Source: an uncultured Bacteroidota bacterium (lineage in GTDB: Bacteria > Bacteroidota > Bacteroidia > Flavobacteriales > Flavobacteriaceae). Taken from it: DNA of 64,000 bases. Position numbers and translations under genes: made by a program. Of this stretch, positions 1-9,281 are shown piece by piece; within the stretch, counting starts at the first letter, position 1; every line of letters starts with the position of its first letter. Below the pieces are notes generated by a model. The model saw only the letters and a list, made by a program, of their open reading frames with translations, was not told the DNA's origin and did not search any database. The DNA lies in assembly GCA_902595555.1 (NCBI GenBank), contig CACJQM010000002.1, forward strand, positions 186,001 to 250,000, given 5' to 3'.

Positions 1-158
1 GCCCTTGGCAAATTTTACTTATAGTTGTGGTAGTGCTTTTTCTTTTTGGGGGGAAAAGAATATCTGAATTTATGGGTGGTTTTGGAAAAGGAATTAAAGA
101 ATTTAAAAAAGAGTTGAAAGATGACAATGAAGCAGATGAAGAGTCCAACTCAAAATAA
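1..158 (+). CDS. tatA: Sec-independent translocase TatA/E, partial (5' end outside window)
   Basis: Frame from nt 3 reads PWQILLIVVVVLFLFGGKRISEFMGGFGKGIKEFKKELKDDNEADEESNSK*, a TM helix plus the FGxGIKEFKKE amphipathic helix typical of TatA. Confidence 0.85.
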   Translation, partial: PWQILLIVVVVLFLFGGKRISEFMGGFGKGIKEFKKELKDDNEADEESNSK

Positions 159-160
159 GC

Positions 161-1123
161 TTAATTCTTCTCAAATATCTTTAGTGACTTAATTATCGCC
201 TCCAATTCTATAATGTTGTCTCTTTTTCTCTGGGATGGTGAAAAAACAAAACCTTCTAAATATAAAGTCCTATTATTTATACTGTCTTTTATTAAATAGT
301 TTATAAATGGCCCCCCCATAAAATCGCCTTGAACTTCCCAGGTTCCTCTGGTCTCAAAAGATTCAAAACTTTTTATAAAAGTTTTTTTAAAAACCGGAAG
401 ATATGCTTTTTCTGTGATCATATAGGTGTCTTCTATCCGGCCTGGGACAAAAGTTTTTGAAATTGAATCTCTTATTTTAATAACCTGTTCAAGTTCTATG
501 CTGTTGACGGGATTAAGATTCGATATCAAGATGTTTGATGTCCCATACTTTGTAGGTTTTTGAAACCAAATTGCATTTTTGTCTTTTTTAAATATTTGAT
601 ATGCAGAAGGCATTGTTAATTCAATGCCGAAGTCGTTTTTAAGACCCTTTTGAATAAGAGGTGATTGTAAAATCCTTCTTTGGTTTTCTATAATTTCTCC
701 TTTTGCAAAAGCTTTAATCCCTTCGTCTTTAGACGATTTAATCTGATTTATTATTTCGGCTTCATTCAAGCCAGAGATTTCAAGAAAAACCTGTGGTCTA
801 GCATATTTATTTTTTATAACACTATACCCCTGCTTATTTCTTTTGTTTATGTATATAATATTTCTACTTGTACGAGCAAAACCTGAAAAGGTTTCATAAT
901 CTATGTGGCTTAAGGAAAATCTTTCCTCAACTTGTGGAAGCCCCAAGTATTCATCTGCATACACTTTTCTTATTTCGTCTCCAATTTTGGAGTTCCACTC
1001 TTTTGAATCAACTACTACTGATAATGAATGAATTCGTCCTGATGAAAGGGGTTTGTATTTTGATTGAGTATTATTACACGAAAGTGTAATTAAAACTAAA
1101 AATATTATTAATAGTCTTTTCAT
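161..1123 (-). CDS. DUF4837 family lipoprotein
   Basis: 320 aa ORF with lipobox (LITLSCNN) and overall resemblance to the Bacteroidetes DUF4837 family. Confidence 0.7.
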   Translation of the reverse strand: MKRLLIIFLVLITLSCNNTQSKYKPLSSGRIHSLSVVVDSKEWNSKIGDEIRKVYADEYLGLPQVEERFSLSHIDYETFSGFARTSRNIIYINKRNKQGYSVIKNKYARPQVFLEISGLNEAEIINQIKSSKDEGIKAFAKGEIIENQRRILQSPLIQKGLKNDFGIELTMPSAYQIFKKDKNAIWFQKPTKYGTSNILISNLNPVNSIELEQVIKIRDSISKTFVPGRIEDTYMITEKAYLPVFKKTFIKSFESFETRGTWEVQGDFMGGPFINYLIKDSINNRTLYLEGFVFSPSQRKRDNIIELEAIIKSLKIFEKN

Positions 1124-1128
1124 AAATT

Positions 1129-2307
1129 TTATAGCAGGGCGTTTATTCCCGGAAGATCTTTACCCTCTAAGCTTTCTAGCATTGCTCCTCCTCCAGTTGA
1201 AACATAGCTCATTTTATTTTCAATTTTAAACTTTTTAACAGCCGCTACTGAATCGCCGCCGCCAACAAGAGAAAAAGCTCCTTGTTTTGTGCTTTTGGAT
1301 ATAAAATCTCCAAGCATTTTAGTTCCATTAGAAAAATTTGAAAACTCAAACACCCCCAACGGACCGTTCCATAATATTGTCTTTGAATCCATAATAACTT
1401 TTTTGAATAGATCAAGAGACTTTGGGCCTGCATCCATGCCTTGAAAATCATTACCAATCTTTGTTATGTCAAAAAGCTTTTGTTCAGATTCATTGTCAAA
1501 GTCTTTAGAGCAAACGACATCAATAGGCAGATGAATTTTAACATTATTTTTCTCTGCTTTTTCTATTATTTCTTTGGCCGTCTCTAACATAGAATCCTCG
1601 TGAATAGATAGCCCAATTTGCCCTCCCATTGCTTTGATAAATGTAAAGGACATTCCTCCTCCAACAATAATATGATCAGCTATTTTTATTATGTTTTTTA
1701 GAATAGGGATTTTACTTGAAATCTTTGCCCCGCCTAAAATTGCTAGTATTGGTTTTTCACCTGAATTTAAAACTTTTTTAATTGAGCTAACTTCTCGTTC
1801 TAAACATTTTCCAAAGAATTTGTCATTAAAGAAGGTTGATATTGTAGTGGTTGAAGCGTGTGGTCTGTGTGCAGTTCCAAAAGCATCATTTATATAGCAA
1901 TCGGCCAACAAGGAAAGCTTTTTTGCAAAATCTATGTCACCCTTTTTTTCTTCATGATGGAATCTGACATTCTCTAAAAGTAATACTTGGTTTGGCATAA
2001 GGTCAAGCGATTTTTTCTTTGCATCAGGACCTATAACATCTTTAGATAAAACAACATTTCGTTCTAAAACATTTTCAACTTCATTTATAATTTTACTCAT
2101 AGAAAATTCTTTTTGAAAACCATTTGGTCTTCCTAAATGCGAGACCAAAACACATGATCCGCCGTCGTTACAAACCTTGTCTATTGTTTGTTTAGCTGCT
2201 TTAATCCTGCTTGTATCTGTTACTTTGTTGTTGTCAATAGGAACATTAAAATCAACCCTAATTATTGCCTTTTTGTTCTTAAAATTAAACTGATCTATGG
2301 TTCTCAT
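1129..2307 (-). CDS. pgk: Phosphoglycerate kinase
   Basis: MRTIDQFNFKNKKAIIRVDFNVP..., VSHLGRP, GGGD; the ORF-track N-terminal extension to 2469 overlaps holB and is not homologous. Confidence 0.95.
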   Translation of the reverse strand: MRTIDQFNFKNKKAIIRVDFNVPIDNNKVTDTSRIKAAKQTIDKVCNDGGSCVLVSHLGRPNGFQKEFSMSKIINEVENVLERNVVLSKDVIGPDAKKKSLDLMPNQVLLLENVRFHHEEKKGDIDFAKKLSLLADCYINDAFGTAHRPHASTTTISTFFNDKFFGKCLEREVSSIKKVLNSGEKPILAILGGAKISSKIPILKNIIKIADHIIVGGGMSFTFIKAMGGQIGLSIHEDSMLETAKEIIEKAEKNNVKIHLPIDVVCSKDFDNESEQKLFDITKIGNDFQGMDAGPKSLDLFKKVIMDSKTILWNGPLGVFEFSNFSNGTKMLGDFISKSTKQGAFSLVGGGDSVAAVKKFKIENKMSYVSTGGGAMLESLEGKDLPGINALL

Positions 2308-2365
2308 TATTCTCCCAAATATATGGTATTTGTAACTTTTAAATATTACTTTTAAATAATTAAGA

Positions 2366-3346
2366 ATGAATCCAAAAGAAGAGCTAAAATCGATTGTTAA
2401 TTCAGGAAGAATACCAAATTCTCTGTTGTTCCAAGGGCCTGATGGCTCAGGAAAACTACAGGCTGCCATTGAGTTTGCAAGGAATGTTCTAAATATAGGG
2501 GCTCAGAGCACAACGAATATTAATGAAAAAATCTCTCATCCTGACCTCCATATTGTTTTTCCTATTCCCTCTTCTGAAAAGAAAAAAGAAAACTCTTGCG
2601 ATTTATACATTAATGAATGGAGAGATTTTGTTTTACAGAACAAATTTAATGTAACCACAAAAGATTGGGTCGATAAGCTAGAAACAAAGAAGCAACCTCA
2701 AATCAGTATACAAATTGTAAGTGAGCTTTCAAAAAAACTCTCGCTTTCCTCTTTTGCGTCAGGATATAAGGTTGTTTTATTTTGGATGGCTGATAGACTG
2801 AATGAAGAGGCTAGCAATAAGCTATTAAAGCTTGTTGAAGAGCCGGGCAATAAAACTGTCTTTCTTTTTATAATAAACAAGAACAAGTCTCTATTAAAAA
2901 CGCTGGAATCAAGGTGTCAAAAGATATCTTTCAAAAAACCAAACACAAATGAATTTGTTAATAATGATGGTCACGAAAAAATTTTTAGCGAACTGACAAG
3001 AAACGCCTTTCTTGCCAGAACAAACAAAGAGTCGCTGAGCAAGTTGACTGAATGGTCTCAAAACACATCGAAGCTGGAGAGAGAAGAAATTAAAAGTTTT
3101 TTGATGTATAGCAACTCTATTTTTAGACAAGCGTTTATGAAAAATATTGGCTTGAACCAATATGTAACTTTTCAATCAAGCTCAAATTTTAATTTTGAAG
3201 GATTCTCAAAATACATTAATGCCAATAATATTGAAAGCATAAACAATCTAGTTGAAGATTGTCACTATAACATAAAAAGAAATGCGAACAGCAAAATGGT
3301 GATGACAAGCCTCGCTTTTGAACTAACCAAGCTCATACACACATAA
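2366..3346 (+). CDS. holB: DNA polymerase III delta' subunit
   Basis: LLFQGPDGSGKLQAAIEFA Walker A, NEEASNKLLKLVEEPGNKTVFLFI, ESRCQKISF. Confidence 0.85.
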   Translation: MNPKEELKSIVNSGRIPNSLLFQGPDGSGKLQAAIEFARNVLNIGAQSTTNINEKISHPDLHIVFPIPSSEKKKENSCDLYINEWRDFVLQNKFNVTTKDWVDKLETKKQPQISIQIVSELSKKLSLSSFASGYKVVLFWMADRLNEEASNKLLKLVEEPGNKTVFLFIINKNKSLLKTLESRCQKISFKKPNTNEFVNNDGHEKIFSELTRNAFLARTNKESLSKLTEWSQNTSKLEREEIKSFLMYSNSIFRQAFMKNIGLNQYVTFQSSSNFNFEGFSKYINANNIESINNLVEDCHYNIKRNANSKMVMTSLAFELTKLIHT

Positions 3347-3464
3347 TTGTTACAAATACAACAATCTGTTTATTAAAAAACTGCCATATTTAAGCTCTGT
3401 TTCATAAAAAAACAAAAGCAATATAAAATTATTTGAGGGCGACTAAAAAGGTCTTAAAACGCTT

Positions 3465-4292
3465 CTAAATTGATTTTTTAAAAACAAAAACGTTAGAGCT
3501 ATAAGACGAGCTGAAAAGGCCGAGTAAATTTGATATTAACCCAATAATAATTCCCTTAAAAAAAGACAGCTTGCTCTTTTTATATTTTTCTGACATGATT
3601 GAAATATAAAAAGCATCCAACAGCATTGGCTTTGTTTTTAAACATTCAAAGCCGTGCGATTTCATTAATTTTTTAATACCTGTAGCTGAATAGTGAAACC
3701 TATGTCTTGGAACGTCATATGCAGCCCAAAACATGCCATAATGTTTCGCGTCAAAGGATCTGTAGTTTGGCAAAGCAATAACAACGGTAAGGTTATCTTT
3801 TGATTGACTAATTATTTGATCTAACATTTCATTAGGGTTTGAAACATGCTCAAACGAATGCCAAAAAGTAATTATGTCAATATTTTCTTTAAAATCATTA
3901 ATTGATTTATAGGTTTTAAGGTTTTTTTCCAAACACATAGCCCTGGCTTTTTTGTTGCTGTCAACTCCAACAACAGTATGTTTCTTTTTTTTGAGGTATG
4001 ACAAAAAACCACCTTTACCACATCCAAAATCAACAATTATAGATTCTTTGTTTATGTGTTTTGCTAAGACCCTAAACCTAAACCTTAACATAACATAAGC
4101 AGATAGAGAATATAAAAAACCTATAAAACCGTCAATATTATAATGGGAAGAATATTGACTTGAATCGTAATATTTCTTAAGGGTCTTTTCGTCTAAATCA
4201 GGCTGCGTTTTAAGCACCCCCTCACCATGCTCAACTACATTAAAAACTTCATTGCTTAAAAAATGGTCTCTTATTTTTAAATCATGTTTCAT
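3465..4292 (-). CDS. Class I SAM-dependent methyltransferase
   Basis: IVDFGCGKGGFLSYLKKKKHTVVGVD SAM-binding motif, HSFEHVSNP. Confidence 0.85.
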   Translation of the reverse strand: MKHDLKIRDHFLSNEVFNVVEHGEGVLKTQPDLDEKTLKKYYDSSQYSSHYNIDGFIGFLYSLSAYVMLRFRFRVLAKHINKESIIVDFGCGKGGFLSYLKKKKHTVVGVDSNKKARAMCLEKNLKTYKSINDFKENIDIITFWHSFEHVSNPNEMLDQIISQSKDNLTVVIALPNYRSFDAKHYGMFWAAYDVPRHRFHYSATGIKKLMKSHGFECLKTKPMLLDAFYISIMSEKYKKSKLSFFKGIIIGLISNLLGLFSSSYSSNVFVFKKSI

Positions 4293-4297
4293 AAAAA

Positions 4298-4313
4298 TGT
4301 TTCACGTGGAACA
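4298..4313. promoter_or_regulatory. parS centromere-like site (ParB-binding), TGTTTCACGTGGAACA
   Basis: 16-bp near-palindrome whose reverse complement TGTTCCACGTGAAACA is the known bacterial chromosomal parS sequence; lies between mnmG stop and methyltransferase start. Confidence 0.85.
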
Positions 4314-6191
4314 CTACCTCCCCATGTACACCAACATCGAGGATATATCGCTTGGCGAAACACCACTAATCCTTGATGCTTGAGATAAAGTTTTTGGCCT
4401 AACCTCCTCTAGCTTTGATCTTGCTTCAGATGACAAAGATTTTAGTTTAGAATAATTGAATTTAGCAGGAATGGAGATGTTTTCTAAATTTTGCAGTTTT
4501 TCTGCATTAGACTTTTCTTTTTCAATATATCCAGAGTATTTTACCTGAATCTCTACCTGCTCGATTATATCCTTAGAAAGATTGTTTTGTTCGACATACA
4601 ATCGGGGTTTTTCTAAACTCAAAACATCGTCAGATGTAATGTTGGGTCTAGAATATATTTTTTTCAACTTCATTGACTGGCTTATCGGAGCACTGTCTTT
4701 ACCGGTTAGCAGGGGATTTACTTCGTTTGGAGAAACACTAAGCTTAGAGATAAAATCAATAAAAGCTTTTGTTTGTTTGCTCTTTTTGTTCACAAGCGCT
4801 AAACGGTCGTTGCTTGCTAAACCGATGTTGTTTGAAAGCTCTGTTAATCTGAGGTCTGCATTGTCTTGCCTTAAAAGCATTCTGAATTCTGCTCTTGATG
4901 TGAACATTCTGTAAGGCTCTTCAGTGCCCTTAGTAATCAAGTCGTCTATTAAAACACCTATATAAGCCTGGTCTCGTTTGAGGATGAAAGGATCTTTAGA
5001 GCAAACCTTAAGGTGAGCATTAATCCCTGCCATTAAACCTTGCGAGGCGGCTTCCTCATATCCAGTAGTACCATTTATTTGGCCAGCAAAAAATAGATTT
5101 TGGACAAGCTTTGTCTCCAAAGAGTAATTAAGTTGGGTTGGTGGAAAATAATCGTATTCTATGGCGTAACCTGGCCTAAAAAACTTAACATCTTCGAAGC
5201 CTGGAACAGAGCAAAGAGCCTTGTATTGAACATCTTCTGGCAGTGATGTTGAGAAGCCGTTAACATAAACTTCAACCGTGTTCCAACCTTCCGGCTCAAC
5301 AAATATTTGGTGTCGTTCTTTCTCAGGGAACCTGTTAATTTTGTCCTCTACAGACGGGCAATATCTTGGACCAACGCTTTTGATTCTGCCATTAAACATA
5401 GGTGATCGATCAAAACCGTCTTTTAACAATTCGTGGGTTGAATTATTGGTGTATGTAATATAACAACTACGCTGATTTGTAAGAGTCGGTGTTGAGGGCA
5501 AGAAAGAAAACTTTCCTGGGTTTTCGTCACCAGGCTGTTCTTCCATTTTGTTATAATTTAAGGATCTTCCATCAACTCGTGGCGGAGTTCCTGTTTTCAT
5601 TCTTCCAGATTTAAATCCAAGAGAGGAAAGGGTTTCTGTGATTCCAAAAGAAGCTTTTTCTCCAACTCTACCTCCTCCAAAATTCTTTTCTCCAACATGA
5701 ATTAAGCCATTAAGAAATGTGCCGTTAGTTAAAACCACTGTTTTTGAACGAATTGTAAGGCCAAGCTGAGTAACTACTCCGCAGACAGAGTTGTTGTTCA
5801 CAACTAAACCAACAACAGAATCTTGGTAAAAATCCAAATTCGGAGTAGATTCTAGCAGCTCTCTCCATTTAGCTGAAAAAATCATTCTGTCGGACTGGGC
5901 TCTAGGGCTCCAAACAGCAGGTCCCTTTGATCTATTTAACATTTTAAATTGAATAGCAGAGTAGTCAGTAACTATTCCGCTGTATCCGCCGAGGGCATCA
6001 ATTTCCTTAACGATTTGCCCCTTGGCTATACCACCCATAGCGGGGTTACAAGACATCTGAGCAATATTTTGTAGGTTCATTGTTATTAGTAGTGTAGAGC
6101 TACCCATGTTCGCAGCGGCTGCAGCAGCCTCACTACCAGCGTGGCCAGCACCAACTACAATAACATCATATGTGTCTTTAAACATACTCAT
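4314..6191 (-). CDS. mnmG: tRNA uridine-5-carboxymethylaminomethyl(34) synthesis enzyme MnmG (GidA)
   Basis: YDVIVVGAGHAGSEAAAAAANMG, SCNPAMGGIAKG, GTPPRVDGRS, TSRAEFRMLLRQDNAD. Confidence 0.97.
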   Translation of the reverse strand: MSMFKDTYDVIVVGAGHAGSEAAAAAANMGSSTLLITMNLQNIAQMSCNPAMGGIAKGQIVKEIDALGGYSGIVTDYSAIQFKMLNRSKGPAVWSPRAQSDRMIFSAKWRELLESTPNLDFYQDSVVGLVVNNNSVCGVVTQLGLTIRSKTVVLTNGTFLNGLIHVGEKNFGGGRVGEKASFGITETLSSLGFKSGRMKTGTPPRVDGRSLNYNKMEEQPGDENPGKFSFLPSTPTLTNQRSCYITYTNNSTHELLKDGFDRSPMFNGRIKSVGPRYCPSVEDKINRFPEKERHQIFVEPEGWNTVEVYVNGFSTSLPEDVQYKALCSVPGFEDVKFFRPGYAIEYDYFPPTQLNYSLETKLVQNLFFAGQINGTTGYEEAASQGLMAGINAHLKVCSKDPFILKRDQAYIGVLIDDLITKGTEEPYRMFTSRAEFRMLLRQDNADLRLTELSNNIGLASNDRLALVNKKSKQTKAFIDFISKLSVSPNEVNPLLTGKDSAPISQSMKLKKIYSRPNITSDDVLSLEKPRLYVEQNNLSKDIIEQVEIQVKYSGYIEKEKSNAEKLQNLENISIPAKFNYSKLKSLSSEARSKLEEVRPKTLSQASRISGVSPSDISSMLVYMGR

Positions 6192-6610
6192 TGTTTCACG
6201 TGGAACATGCTCAACGCATAATCTTCCTTTTTTCTAATTGTAGTGATTTCGTTCTCATTAGAATCATTATAACCCATAAAATGAAGGACTCCATGGATCA
6301 TGACACGCCTAAGCTCTTCTTCGAATGATACAGAATACTTTGACGCATTATCAGCAACTCTTTCTACTGAAATTGCAATATTGCCATTAAGCGCGTTGTT
6401 TTTGGACTCGTCAAAAGAAATAACATCAGTATAATAGTCGTGAGATAAATGCTTGATGTTCAGCGCTTTAAGGTCTTCGTCGGAAAAAAAAGCAAAAACA
6501 AGCGAATCAACCGAAGTGTTCTCAGTTTGACAAAAAGCAGCTATCCATGAAGATGTTTCTGCTTCATTATCTAGCTTAAAATCAGTATTATATACAAAAT
6601 CAATGTTCAT
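6188..6610 (-). CDS. ybeY: Endoribonuclease YbeY (16S rRNA maturation)
   Basis: VMIHGVLHFMGYNDSNENE (HGxLHxxGYDH variant); start at MNIDFVYN. Confidence 0.9.
   Translation of the reverse strand: MNIDFVYNTDFKLDNEAETSSWIAAFCQTENTSVDSLVFAFFSDEDLKALNIKHLSHDYYTDVISFDESKNNALNGNIAISVERVADNASKYSVSFEEELRRVMIHGVLHFMGYNDSNENEITTIRKKEDYALSMFHVKQ
6192..6207. promoter_or_regulatory. parS centromere-like site, second copy, TGTTTCACGTGGAACA
   Basis: Identical to 4298-4313; overlaps 3' codons of ybeY (F-H-V-K-Q). Confidence 0.85.
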
Positions 6611-6665
6611 ATTTTGATGCAAATATAACTTTAGATAATAAAAACAGAAAAAAAGACAATTTTTA

Positions 6666-6673
6666 TATCTTTG
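6666..6673 (+). promoter_or_regulatory. Bacteroidetes -7 promoter box TATCTTTG
   Basis: Matches TAnnTTTG, 4 nt upstream of ATG at 6678. Confidence 0.5.
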
Positions 6674-6677
6674 AACC

Positions 6678-7718
6678 ATGCGAGATTTAAAATATCTTTT
6701 TGCTTATACTGTTCCGATATCAACGCTGATATCCTTTAATTCTTTTGGTGTAGGAACATATACTGCTGTATTTTACGCGTTTGTAATATTACCAATACTG
6801 GATGTGGTTCTTGGTGAAGACAACACAAACCTAAGCGAAGAAAAGGTAGGTGTAAAGAAGATTAACAAAGTTTTTGATTGGATGCTTTACATAAACCTGC
6901 CAATAGTATACTCGCTCATGGCTTATGGTTTTGTAAAGGTTTCTTCTAATGATTATAATTTGTTTGAAATGGTTGGAATGTGTCTTTCTGCAGGAATACT
7001 ACTTGCTACTAACGGAATAAATGTCGCTCACGAGTTGTGTCATAGGAAAAAATATATTGAAAGAGCAATAGGTAAAGCGCTTTTTTTACCGTGTCTTTAC
7101 ATGCATTTCTATATAGAGCATAATTTTGGCCACCACGTAAATGTTGGCACTCCTGAAGACGGAGCAACTGCTAAATACAAACAAAACGTTTATTCTTTTT
7201 GGATCACATCAGTAACTAAGCAATATATTGATGCGTGGAAAAAGCAAATGCAATTATTAAAGAACAAAAAGAGATCGTTTGTTTCAATTAAAAACGACAT
7301 GCTTTGGTACCATCTTTTACAGCCAGCATATTTGTTATTAATTCTTTTTGTTTTTTCTAAAGAGGTTGTTCTCTTTGCTTTAATAAGCGGAGTAATTTCA
7401 TTTTTGTTTTTAGAGTGTATTAACTATATAGAGCATTATGGGTTAAAAAGGTTTAAAACTTCTACTGGTCGGTATGAGAGGGTACAAGCACATCATTCTT
7501 GGAACTCAAACCACAATATTGGTAGAATTGTTTTGTACGAACTGACCAGACATAGTGACCATCACTTTAAAGCATCAAAAAAATACCAGATTCTTGATTG
7601 TCATGACGAGGCCCCTCAACTTCCATATGGTTATCCAGCATCAATTTTACTTAGCCTAGTTCCTCCTTTATGGTTTTACATTGTTAATCCTTTGGTGCCT
7701 GAAAAGATGAAGGTTTAA
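6678..7718 (+). CDS. Alkane 1-monooxygenase-like integral-membrane di-iron hydroxylase
   Basis: Histidine boxes HELCHRK, EHNFGHH and TRHSDHH in a multi-TM protein, characteristic of the AlkB/XylM family. Confidence 0.85.
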   Translation: MRDLKYLFAYTVPISTLISFNSFGVGTYTAVFYAFVILPILDVVLGEDNTNLSEEKVGVKKINKVFDWMLYINLPIVYSLMAYGFVKVSSNDYNLFEMVGMCLSAGILLATNGINVAHELCHRKKYIERAIGKALFLPCLYMHFYIEHNFGHHVNVGTPEDGATAKYKQNVYSFWITSVTKQYIDAWKKQMQLLKNKKRSFVSIKNDMLWYHLLQPAYLLLILFVFSKEVVLFALISGVISFLFLECINYIEHYGLKRFKTSTGRYERVQAHHSWNSNHNIGRIVLYELTRHSDHHFKASKKYQILDCHDEAPQLPYGYPASILLSLVPPLWFYIVNPLVPEKMKV

Positions 7719-7737
7719 AAGAATAGGGTAGAGAAAA

Positions 7738-9219
7738 ATGACAAAAAAAAACAGGTTACGTTTTGCGCCAAGTCCAACAGGTCCATTACACATAGGTGGT
7801 CTAAGGACAGCTCTCTTTAATTATCTCTTTGCAAAAAAGACAGGTGGTGAACTAGTTCTGAGGGTGGAAGACACTGATCAAGCGCGTAAAGTAGAAAAAA
7901 GTCAAGAGCATATTGAAAACTCATTAGCTTGGATAGGAATAGATTTTGACGAGTCTAGTAAAAAGGGCGGGCAATTTGGTCCTTATAACCAAAGCGAAAG
8001 AAAAGATATTTATAAAAAACATATAAACGTTCTAATTGAAAAGGGTTGGGCATACTATGCTTTTGATAAAAAAGAAAGGCTAGACTTTCACAGGCTAGAC
8101 CATGAAAAAAAGGGAAAGAAATTTATTTATAATGCTCACAACAGGCTGAAGCTAGACAACTCCCTGTCTATGGATAAAAAAGATGTTGAAGAAAGAATAC
8201 AAAAAGAGAATTATGTTGTTCGCTTTAAAACACCTTCGGAGACAAACGTTGTTTTCAATGATATAATTAGGGGAGAAATTCAAGTAGGAACTAGAGATAT
8301 TGATGATAAAATTCTTTTTAAATCAGACGGGATGCCCACATACCATTTAGCAAATGTTGTAGATGATCATTTAATGGAAATCACACATGTTATAAGGGGT
8401 GAGGAGTGGCTTCCATCGCTTGCCCTACACGTGCTGTTGTACAGGGCGTTCGATTGGCAAGAGCCAAAATTTGCACACTTGCCTTTAATATTAAAACCCA
8501 CGGGCAAGGGTAAGCTCTCTAAAAGAGATGGAGACAAGTTTGGGTTTCCTGTATATGCTTTGGACTGGGCTGATGAAAAGATTTACTCTGGGTTTAATGA
8601 ATCAGGCTTTTTAGCCGAAGCGTTAATAAACTATATGGTCTTTTTGGGATGGAGTCCTGGGAGTGAAAAAGAAATCTATTCCCTTGATGAACTTATTAAT
8701 GATTTTGCTTTAGAAAAAATAAACAAGTCTGGGGCTAAGTTTGATCCCCAAAAACTACTTTGGATAAATTCTCAACACATTCAGGGCTTAAACATAGACA
8801 AGCTTTGTGAGGTGTGCGAGCCAAAAAACAAAGACATTGACAAGGGTGTATTGAAAAGCTTTTTAAAGCTTGTTCAACCAAGGCTGGAAACGATCAACAA
8901 CCTAAAAGAAAAGTTTTTATACTTGTTTGAAAGGCCAACAACAAATGAGGGATTAATTAAAAAAACGATCAGCGAAGAGGTTAAACAGGCTGTTTCTGCA
9001 TTTGTTTTAAAGCTTGTGGCAGACAAAAGCTTAGGGGCACAAGAAATAAAAAAACTGCTATATGACTGTGCTGAAGAAAACAACGCTAAATTTGGAAAGG
9101 TTATGGGTTTTTGTAGGGCTTGTATTGTTGGGAAAATGGAAGGGCCGGATGTTGTTGAAATGATGATTTTTATTGGCGTTGAAGAAACCGCGCATCGTTT
9201 AAAAAAGTTCCTCGGTTGA
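7738..9219 (+). CDS. gltX: Glutamate--tRNA ligase
   Basis: RFAPSPTGPLHIGGLRTALFNYLFA; KLSKRDGD (KMSKS-like). Confidence 0.96.
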   Translation: MTKKNRLRFAPSPTGPLHIGGLRTALFNYLFAKKTGGELVLRVEDTDQARKVEKSQEHIENSLAWIGIDFDESSKKGGQFGPYNQSERKDIYKKHINVLIEKGWAYYAFDKKERLDFHRLDHEKKGKKFIYNAHNRLKLDNSLSMDKKDVEERIQKENYVVRFKTPSETNVVFNDIIRGEIQVGTRDIDDKILFKSDGMPTYHLANVVDDHLMEITHVIRGEEWLPSLALHVLLYRAFDWQEPKFAHLPLILKPTGKGKLSKRDGDKFGFPVYALDWADEKIYSGFNESGFLAEALINYMVFLGWSPGSEKEIYSLDELINDFALEKINKSGAKFDPQKLLWINSQHIQGLNIDKLCEVCEPKNKDIDKGVLKSFLKLVQPRLETINNLKEKFLYLFERPTTNEGLIKKTISEEVKQAVSAFVLKLVADKSLGAQEIKKLLYDCAEENNAKFGKVMGFCRACIVGKMEGPDVVEMMIFIGVEETAHRLKKFLG

Positions 9220-9281
9220 TATAATTATTAGCCTCAAGGCAACATTCAATAGTTGTAAATTTCGTATTTTAAAAGGAAAAA

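Noticed and set aside
2308-2469. N-terminal extension of pgk in ORF track
   Set aside because: Overlaps the holB coding start, no homology; family start is at 2307.
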